This document shows positions 26,195 through 31,275 of a stretch of 32,970 bases of DNA, piece after piece. Every line of letters begins with the position of its first letter. The stretch's first letter is position 1. The notes under the pieces were generated by a model that ran no database searches, was not told the origin of the DNA, and saw only the letters and a list, made by a program, of their open reading frames with translations. The stretch is taken from positions 1-32,970 of IMG/VR virus record IMGVR_UViG_3300017773_000068; one strand, written 5' to 3'. The position numbers were made by a program, and so were the translations under genes. This DNA is from a virus.

Positions 26195-26210
26195 GGGCGC
26201 TGACGCGCCC
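26195..26210. other. Perfect GC stem-loop between the SSB and primase-helicase genes
   Basis: GGGCGC-TGAC-GCGCCC forms a 6-bp perfect stem with a 4-base loop, in the 81-base spacer. On the + strand it is followed by TTTT; on the - strand, where the genes lie, no U-run follows. It is more likely an RNA stability or processing element than a terminator for the leftward transcript. Confidence 0.55.
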
Positions 26211-26241
26211 TTTTCGCATAAAGCTAGCTAAGTTTGTGGGA

Positions 26242-26943
26242 CTAGTCGTCCCAGTCGTCTACGATTGATGCAAGATCAGCGTCAGTCTTTTTTGGTTTCG
26301 GTGTTGCTTTTTTACTGACTTTCTTTGGCTCGGGTGCATCGCCAAACTCACCTTCAATAACATTGGTGGTAGGTTTAGCTTCAACAACCTCAAAAGGGTT
26401 ATCATCTTTCTGGAATGTAAAGCCACCTTCAACCTTACCGAATGGCGTGCTAGATTCCATAGGTACGTATTTAATTACTTGTACCGCTTTCAAACGTAGT
26501 GAGATTCCTGCTTCGCGCATGTTGTAAGGCACAAAGATTACAGCTACATTGACTGTACTGCCTGTAGTTAACATGAAATCTTCTGGTAGTTTACTCCCAT
26601 TTGAGTCCACTTGTACAGGTTTTAATGTAGCCTCTTTACCATACGCACCTTTCAACGTAGCTTTGTACACGTACATGCCATCGTCATCTTTGGTGAATGG
26701 GTTATCAACCTTCTCAGGCCACCCTTTCTCTTTACGCTCTTCATACGCCTTACACATTTCAAGATACAAAGACTTGGCTTGATCTTTTGTCATACGAAAT
26801 TTAATCTCGTATTTAGCGCCATCGTCAAACGCGCTACACGGTACAGTGCGATTCTCTGCGTTATCAAAGCGATATGGTTTATTGATACGAGGCCAAAGAG
26901 CCTCAACGTTTTCTATAATATAACTGCTATTTGTATTAGCCAT
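26242..26943 (-). CDS. T7 gp2.5-like single-stranded DNA-binding protein (233 aa)
   Basis: Binds ssDNA at the fork and recruits polymerase and helicase, judging from family resemblance. The N-terminal part has the typical frame: an ALWPRINKPYRF strand, then KYEIKFRMTKDQAKSLYLEM. The middle (about 80-165) ends with ISLRLKAVQVIKYV, a hallmark of phage gp2.5/DUF2815-like SSBs. A linker with PFGKVEGGF leads to a Lys/Pro-rich segment (PEPKKVSKKATPKPKK) and an acidic tail ending SIVDDWDD, as expected of SSB interaction tails. AAGG lies 9 bases before the ATG. The gene is flanked by the Cys-rich protein, which carries the same PFGKVEGGF motif, and the primase-helicase. Confidence 0.82.
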   Translation of the reverse strand: MANTNSSYIIENVEALWPRINKPYRFDNAENRTVPCSAFDDGAKYEIKFRMTKDQAKSLYLEMCKAYEERKEKGWPEKVDNPFTKDDDGMYVYKATLKGAYGKEATLKPVQVDSNGSKLPEDFMLTTGSTVNVAVIFVPYNMREAGISLRLKAVQVIKYVPMESSTPFGKVEGGFTFQKDDNPFEVVEAKPTTNVIEGEFGDAPEPKKVSKKATPKPKKTDADLASIVDDWDD

Positions 26944-26954
26944 AATTAATTACC

Positions 26955-27617
26955 TTAGTTTGCATTTATATCAAACCCGCCTTCCACTTTACCGAATGGT
27001 GAGGGTTCACTCGTTACAGGTACGAAAGATGTTATTGCACGTTTTGTATCTTCGTGCGTAACCATACCCGCCAACTTTATACCCACATCAGACTTAACTG
27101 TTCGTACAGGTTTAAAATAAAGTTTTGGAACAACACTATCCTTATCGAAATATATATTCGTAACGACAGCAAGAACTGATGTATCGTGTGCAGACAAGTG
27201 ACGAGCATATTCTTGCATGCCCATGTTACCGTCTTTCGCTCTACCAAATATTGAACTGGCAGGTATCTGCAACTGATACACCTCATCGAGGTTTCCCTCA
27301 AAGACAATAGCTAGCCGTTGTTGAAACCGACAAGCCCTACCACCATTCTCACCAGAACCACGGACATTTTGCGTACAATCCATACACCTACGTGCTTGCA
27401 CGTTATCCTCTGGTACATTTTGAGATGGTCGTTGTGTGTCGTCAGACCAACATTCAGGTGCAGTAGACTTATTAGGGTCGAACTGATTACCAAAATATGA
27501 TCTTGATACACTTGCAGCATTCACAATGACTACGTCTACACTATCGTATGGTAAGACTTCTTGTTTACCATCTTCAATTAGTGTGAACTGACCACCGCGT
27601 ATGCTTAGCCTTCTCAC
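26955..27617 (-). CDS. Cys-rich protein related in part to the neighbouring SSB (220 aa)
   Basis: The family is not firmly recognised. It begins at GTG, overlapping the previous stop (TAGTG), with GAGGA 6 bases upstream. Four cysteines, C56, C78, C81 and C96, are spaced C-x21-C-x2-C-x14-C around a Gly-rich GSGENGGRACRF loop, consistent with a zinc site. Beta-rich stretches follow (RLAIVFEG, VYQLQIPASSIFG). The C-terminus carries VPVTSEPSPFGKVEGGF, which matches VPMESSTPFGKVEGGF in the next gene's SSB. Context places it between a helix-turn-helix protein and the SSB. A second ssDNA-binding or recombination mediator protein, with Zn as in T4 gp32, is the favoured inference. Confidence 0.7.
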   Translation of the reverse strand: MRRLSIRGGQFTLIEDGKQEVLPYDSVDVVIVNAASVSRSYFGNQFDPNKSTAPECWSDDTQRPSQNVPEDNVQARRCMDCTQNVRGSGENGGRACRFQQRLAIVFEGNLDEVYQLQIPASSIFGRAKDGNMGMQEYARHLSAHDTSVLAVVTNIYFDKDSVVPKLYFKPVRTVKSDVGIKLAGMVTHEDTKRAITSFVPVTSEPSPFGKVEGGFDINAN

Positions 27618-27868
27618 TAGAAATCCTCATCTAGCATGTCAGCACCAAAACTAAACTCTTCAACAGGTTCTTTAACCTCTTCCGATGCGTCTTTGTTGGT
27701 ACTCAAAAAGGCGTTTTCAATCCCTTGAAGGTTATAGCGATACGTGTTACCGATCTTTACATACAACTCGTCGGGTATCTTCCCCTGCCGTAGCCACTGG
27801 CGTACAGTGTGAGGCGTTACGCTAAACCGTTCGGCAACTTCACCGATTGGAACAAAATTATCTGACAT
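27617..27868 (-). CDS. Helix-turn-helix protein, MerR/excisionase type (83 aa)
   Basis: Residues 5-55 read as a MerR/HTH_17 (excisionase-type) DNA-binding domain: PIGEVAERFSVTPHTVRQWL is the helix-turn-helix, followed by RQGKIPDELYVKIGNTYRYN as the wing. The remainder is an acidic tail ending SFGADMLDEDF. It starts within a TAATG overlap with the 132-aa gene, with GGAG 6 bases upstream. Being inside the replication operon, it is likelier a regulator or origin-binding factor than a true excisionase. No integrase is in the window. The acidic tail resembles protein-docking tails of SSBs (inference). Confidence 0.78.
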   Translation of the reverse strand: MSDNFVPIGEVAERFSVTPHTVRQWLRQGKIPDELYVKIGNTYRYNLQGIENAFLSTNKDASEEVKEPVEEFSFGADMLDEDF

Positions 27869-28266
27869 TACTTTCTCCTTACTGAAACAACGTATTCAGA
27901 ATCTACGTTGAGACCTTTAGGTACAAGGTCTGGGTTTTCTTCCAAGTATTGTTTCATATTGCCTTGGTTTACACGTTTATCTAACAACTCAGGTACTTCA
28001 TTCTCAAGTATAAACTCGTGCATTGAAGCCCAATCACTTGTCCAATAGCGTGTTCTAGCCGACCTATAAAACAATCCTGCAGAAGACCTTACACTATCGA
28101 CACCTTGCTCCTCACAGTAGTCCAGTAAAGCACGCTTTACCTTATCTAACTGCTCGACTAACTCAGCATCTTTCTCTTTGAACTCTGCTGATAACTCGCT
28201 ACGCTTATCTTTTATCTTTAGATAAACAGTAGTTAGCTTCTCAGCTGTCAATTTTTCTTCACTCAT
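27868..28266 (-). CDS. Conserved-looking coiled-coil phage protein of unknown function (132 aa)
   Basis: Not assigned. The first 50 residues are Lys/Glu-rich and helical (KIKDKRSELSAEFKEKDAEL), consistent with a coiled coil. The rest is compact: VDSVRSSAGLFYRSARTRYW, WASMHEFILEN, a Lys/Asn-rich link and a terminal VDSEYVVSVRRK strand. AAGGAG sits 6 bases before the ATG, the best ribosome site in the operon. The helical start with a GLFYRS core recalls Gam-like or other phage nucleoprotein accessory proteins, but no diagnostic motif is visible. Neighbours are an SF2 helicase and the helix-turn-helix protein. Confidence 0.65.
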   Translation of the reverse strand: MSEEKLTAEKLTTVYLKIKDKRSELSAEFKEKDAELVEQLDKVKRALLDYCEEQGVDSVRSSAGLFYRSARTRYWTSDWASMHEFILENEVPELLDKRVNQGNMKQYLEENPDLVPKGLNVDSEYVVSVRRK

Positions 28267-28314
28267 CTTACGCTCCTTATCAAAGGGACAACCAAAATAG
28301 CGTATTATTGTGTA

Positions 28315-29850
28315 CTAGTCAAGGACTTCTTTATATAAGTCAATCATTTTAGTATGAATATCTATTCTATTGTCCAATAGTGTGTAAACACGTCTCTCTA
28401 CGTACGATCCTTGTAGGTGGACAACAGTACATTTTTGATCCTGACCTGACCTATGCACCCTAGCATTAGCTTGCGCATACGTTTCTAGCGAACTGGTTGG
28501 CGACCACCATACAACTGTATTAGCCGCTGTAAGTGTTACACCGTGTGCCGCAGACTGTGGTTGGATAACTAAAACTTTGGGGTCGTCTTGTTCTTGGAAG
28601 CGTTTGAATATATCAGTACGTTTGGGTGCAGGTACATCACCATTGATTACTTCTGTGCTTATACCATCTTTGCGTAACTTGTCAGTGAGTAACTGTATGG
28701 TGTGCCTAAAAGGTACAAAGATTAGAACTTTCTTACTAGACTCATCAATTACTTCTCTTAACACCTTATAACGTTTTGTTATATCAAACTCTAGTGCATC
28801 ACCATTATCGGCATATACAGCACCCGACGATATTTGTAGCAACTTGTTCATGTTGACTGCCGCATTAGCCGCAGTGATCTGTTCCCCTGCCGCTTGCATA
28901 ATCATTTTGTTCTTTAATTCTTTATAGTATTTATTTTGTTGTGGTGTCATATCGACTTCACGTTTGACATATACCATAGGTGGTAAGTCTAGGCACTCTT
29001 CTTTGGTGTAACGTATGGCAGGTTGAAGTACCCTGTGAACTGTTTCGGTAGCATCGTCTTTTGGTATCCATTTAAAATTAGTTACCTTGACCATGACTTG
29101 ATCTCGGAATGACCCAAAGAATCTAGGTACTCTGTCTTTGTTAACTAGCTTGGCTAAACCATACGCATCGGTTGGACTCTGTGCCGCAGGTGTACCTGTC
29201 ATCATCCAAAGCCATGTATTGCTGTTAATTAATTTAGCTAAAGTTTTCCAACGCTTGGTCTGTACATTTTTATAGTGGGTAGCCTCGTCTACAATAATTA
29301 GATCAAAACCACCGTTGGCAATCTCGTCAGCTACTATCTCTAAACCATCGTAGTTTATTATTACGTACTCAGCACCGTTATTTATTATCTCTTTACGCTT
29401 CTTTGCCGCCCCATATGCTACGTCAACTGTTCGGTGCATAGCAAAGTTAAACAGGTCGTTACGCCATGCTGATTCCATAATAGATAGAGGGCATATAACT
29501 AACACTCTATTTACCTTACCTTGATTTAATAAGTAGTCTGATGCCCATATAGCACTAGCGGTCTTGCCTGTACCTTGTTCGTTAAAACAAAAAGACTTCT
29601 TATTTAAGGTAAAAAAACTTGCTGTATTCTTTTGATGTTCGTAAGGTTCATACCTACCTGTCCATTCATACCTACCCTCAATAGGTGAGGGGGCATTTAT
29701 ACCCATATTGCGTAATACTTGCACTTCATCTACTCCCCAATTAACTAAAACTTCATGTTCTGATAACGTCTTACTCTTTGGTATACAACTCGTGACCCGC
29801 CCGGGAGTACGTAAATTAAGTAACAACGCCTTGTTATCTACAATCTTCAA
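28315..29850 (-). CDS. SF2 helicase/translocase, SNF2-like (511 aa)
   Basis: An ATP-driven DNA translocase or helicase. Motifs seen: YEPYEHQKNTASF (Q-type motif, H72/Q73), QGTGKT (Walker A, 92-97), VLVICPLS (Ia, about 117-123), DEAT (Walker B, 188-191), MMTGTP (III, 216-221), VLIFVPFRHT (IV), ITSGAVYAD-type linker, AAHGVTLTAANTVVWW (V), and NARVHRSGQ (VI, R464/R467), the arginine-finger motif. Walker B is DEAT instead of the usual DEAH. It starts at TTG; GGAG lies 8 bases upstream and no ATG is better placed. A 311-base untranslated leader precedes it. Role in replication, recombination or transcription remodelling is inferred from the operon. Confidence 0.85.
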   Translation of the reverse strand: MKIVDNKALLLNLRTPGRVTSCIPKSKTLSEHEVLVNWGVDEVQVLRNMGINAPSPIEGRYEWTGRYEPYEHQKNTASFFTLNKKSFCFNEQGTGKTASAIWASDYLLNQGKVNRVLVICPLSIMESAWRNDLFNFAMHRTVDVAYGAAKKRKEIINNGAEYVIINYDGLEIVADEIANGGFDLIIVDEATHYKNVQTKRWKTLAKLINSNTWLWMMTGTPAAQSPTDAYGLAKLVNKDRVPRFFGSFRDQVMVKVTNFKWIPKDDATETVHRVLQPAIRYTKEECLDLPPMVYVKREVDMTPQQNKYYKELKNKMIMQAAGEQITAANAAVNMNKLLQISSGAVYADNGDALEFDITKRYKVLREVIDESSKKVLIFVPFRHTIQLLTDKLRKDGISTEVINGDVPAPKRTDIFKRFQEQDDPKVLVIQPQSAAHGVTLTAANTVVWWSPTSSLETYAQANARVHRSGQDQKCTVVHLQGSYVERRVYTLLDNRIDIHTKMIDLYKEVLD

Positions 29851-29858
29851 TTATTATT

Positions 29859-29862
29859 CTCC
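29859..29862 (-). promoter_or_regulatory. Ribosome binding site GGAG deciding a TTG start
   Basis: GGAG on the - strand stands 8 bases before the TTG at 29850 of the SF2 helicase gene. Confidence 0.6.
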
Positions 29863-29924
29863 GTCAGTGAACCTCGTAAAACGATGTCCGTTTACGATAA
29901 CTTGTTACCACATACATACTTACA

Positions 29925-29942
29925 TTTTTGGGCGCCCAAAAA
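29925..29942. repeat. 18-bp perfect palindrome (possible operator)
   Basis: TTTTTGGGCGCCCAAAAA is a perfect two-fold dyad, 75 bases upstream of the SF2 helicase start. Without an unpaired loop it suits a dimeric DNA-binding protein better than an RNA terminator. The window's own helix-turn-helix protein is a candidate ligand (inference). Confidence 0.6.
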
Positions 29943-30161
29943 ATAGCGCAACTTTTGTATAACCTAAATAACCGTGGAACCCAGTAATAGCCTCGCTTTG
30001 TCTACAGATGAGGCTAGGTCTGCTATGGAGCAGCTTGCAATCTAATAAACAAACTCTCTAGACTGACTCGATTTTTGTGGTTATAAGCACCGCAAAGGAG
30101 GAGGAACGAACCACGTTGTTTTATGACGCATCAAGCTAAGCGTCTAACACACCAAGCAAAA

Positions 30162-30401
30162 TTACTTCTTAGGCTTATGCCCATTCCTAGCACGATTTTT
30201 ACTAGGACTTTCTAATTTGTATCCATCCTTGTTACTGCCACCATTCTTTAACATTTTATTGTGGCTTATATCTTTCCCTTTACGTGCGGCTTTACCATTC
30301 TTTTTATCAAACGCACGCCTAGCACGTTGGCGTTCCATTCTTCTTTCAAAGGTTTCACTGCCAACAGGAGCATTAACTTGTTTTTTACGTTTCTTTCTCA
30401 T
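30162..30401 (-). CDS. Small basic HNH-like protein (79 aa)
   Basis: Very basic (RKKRKKQ start, KPKK end) and coupled to the nuclease gene by a TAATG overlap. The C-terminal half has DISHNKMLKNGGSNKDGYKL and SKNRARNG, which lines up with the D-x-x-H...N...SKNR pattern of small HNH-type phage proteins. A full HNH zinc site is not evident, so it may be degenerate or a DNA-binding relic. The other half is an Arg-rich helix (ERRMERQRARRAF). Assignment is by motif reading only. It is followed by the untranslated region. Confidence 0.65.
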   Translation of the reverse strand: MRKKRKKQVNAPVGSETFERRMERQRARRAFDKKNGKAARKGKDISHNKMLKNGGSNKDGYKLESPSKNRARNGHKPKK

Positions 30402-31072
30402 TAGTGTCTACCATTATGCACGCATTCTGTAACAATGCAATGTCGTTTACATAACCCACTTTGGTGAGCATTCCATACGTCTTTTTTCCATGCCTGTTCC
30501 ATGCGATTGTAATCAGCTAACCACTTCTCCCACATCTTACCAGCGGACTCCTTGCCATACGTTTCACGTATTAACTCGTTACATACTACAAATAAAAGAC
30601 CGCCACGTACAGTCTCAATGTCAGGAAAATGTTTGAATACACACAGCGCCATGAGTTCTAACTGTCCCTTGTCAGCATAACGTGTGTTCTTGCTTGTCTT
30701 ATAATCAATAACCCAAGCAGTATTGCTTTCTTCATCAAGTATAACTAGGTCAGCTATACCTCTATACCAACAGTCTTCGTCCCAGAACCCACATGGTTCA
30801 AGGTCAGCCGTCAACCCCATCTCGTATTCGCAGAGTTTGTTCCCCTGTTTCATGTTCAATGAATCTAGTGGGGCTTTTATGTATTCGTACTCAGGGGGTA
30901 ACGGCTTTCCATCTCGAATGTACTCCTCTGCCGCTTCGTGCACAGCAGTACCATAAAGCATAGCCTCAGTCTCAGGCTCTTTATAATCCTTTGCTACCTT
31001 TAGATGATAAAACTTCTTGGGGCATTGTTCAAAGGATTTTATTTTACTGAATGACCAAGGCGTAATACTCAT
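30401..31072 (-). CDS. PD-(D/E)XK nuclease, Cas4/RecB type, with possible Fe-S cysteines (223 aa)
   Basis: Probably an exonuclease acting in phage recombination, replication or host-DNA degradation. Motifs: YGTAVHEAAEEY (H45), a Glu near 82-84, GIADLVI (D108), VIDYKTS (D123, K125) and GQLELMAL (Q137), the PD-(D/E)XK nuclease core with the RecB-type Q motif. C17 in FEQCPKKFYH plus C208, C212 and C217 (LCKRHCIVTEC) form one N-terminal and three C-terminal cysteines, as in Cas4/AddB-type iron-sulfur nucleases. The spacing differs slightly from those, and Zn is an alternative. It starts within a TAATG overlap and sits between the 67-aa membrane-type gene and the HNH-like gene. Confidence 0.84.
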   Translation of the reverse strand: MSITPWSFSKIKSFEQCPKKFYHLKVAKDYKEPETEAMLYGTAVHEAAEEYIRDGKPLPPEYEYIKAPLDSLNMKQGNKLCEYEMGLTADLEPCGFWDEDCWYRGIADLVILDEESNTAWVIDYKTSKNTRYADKGQLELMALCVFKHFPDIETVRGGLLFVVCNELIRETYGKESAGKMWEKWLADYNRMEQAWKKDVWNAHQSGLCKRHCIVTECVHNGRH

Positions 31073-31275
31073 TACATGCTACCCACTGCCCAGATTACAG
31101 CTAGGATACCCACACCAAGAATTATAATCTCAGAATGTTTGAAGGTGCGTTCCGTAAGTAACCACTCCATAATGTCAGTTTTTGTTTCTTGTAGTTCTTC
31201 TTGTAACTCGTCAATAGCTTCATCAGCTGCGTCGTGCGCTTCTTTGATTGCTTTTTCTATACCTTTCTTAGCCAT
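31072..31275 (-). CDS. Small coiled-coil protein with C-terminal membrane segment (67 aa)
   Basis: No family recognised. Residues 1-40 are Glu/Lys/Asp-rich with heptad-like spacing (AADEAIDELQEELQETKTDI), a likely coiled coil. Residues 48-65 (IIILGVGILAVIWAVGS) form one membrane segment. It is wedged between the polymerase and nuclease genes with TAATG overlaps on both sides, so it is made in step with them. Inference: it could anchor a replication or nuclease complex at the membrane, or affect the host envelope; a small holin-like role is less likely, since there is one segment and no endolysin nearby. Confidence 0.7.
   Translation of the reverse strand: MAKKGIEKAIKEAHDAADEAIDELQEELQETKTDIMEWLLTERTFKHSEIIILGVGILAVIWAVGSM

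Larger units (their letters stand above)
29851..30161 (-). promoter_or_regulatory. Structured 311-base untranslated region upstream of the SF2 helicase
   Basis: This is the only gap over 300 bases. It holds no convincing gene or tRNA. It contains several dyads: TCGTAAA/TTTACGA (29874-29880 and 29891-29897); an 18-base palindrome at 29925-29942; TAGCCTC/GAGGCTA (29988-29994 and 30010-30016); CTGCT-ATGG-AGCAG (30020-30033); GTGGTT/AACCAC (30077-30082 and 30109-30114); and GACGC/GCGTC (30125-30129 and 30140-30144). The - strand carries CCTCCTCCTTT (30104-30094), complementary to a Shine-Dalgarno core. A promoter, leader RNA or small RNA is possible; none is proven. It is placed exactly where the operon is interrupted. 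Confidence 0.5.

Noticed and set aside
26195-26214. Stem plus TTTT as a terminator on + strand
   Set aside because: No + strand gene is upstream nearby; the U-run is only four bases. Treated as a neutral stem-loop.
29974-30045. 23-aa GTG-started frame on + strand (VEPSNSLALSTDEARSAMEQ...)
   Set aside because: The peptide looks protein-like, but there is no ribosome site, the start is GTG, and it lies antisense to the operon leader.
29940-30120. Possible tRNA in the structured gap
   Set aside because: No cloverleaf, T-loop or 7-base anticodon loop could be drawn on either strand; the stems have the wrong loops.
30094-30220. AAAGGAGGAGG followed by short + strand frames
   Set aside because: The nearest start (TTG) gives 7 residues, and the ATG at 30123 is too far and overlaps the 79-aa gene antisense. 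Kept only as an anti-Shine-Dalgarno note for the other strand.
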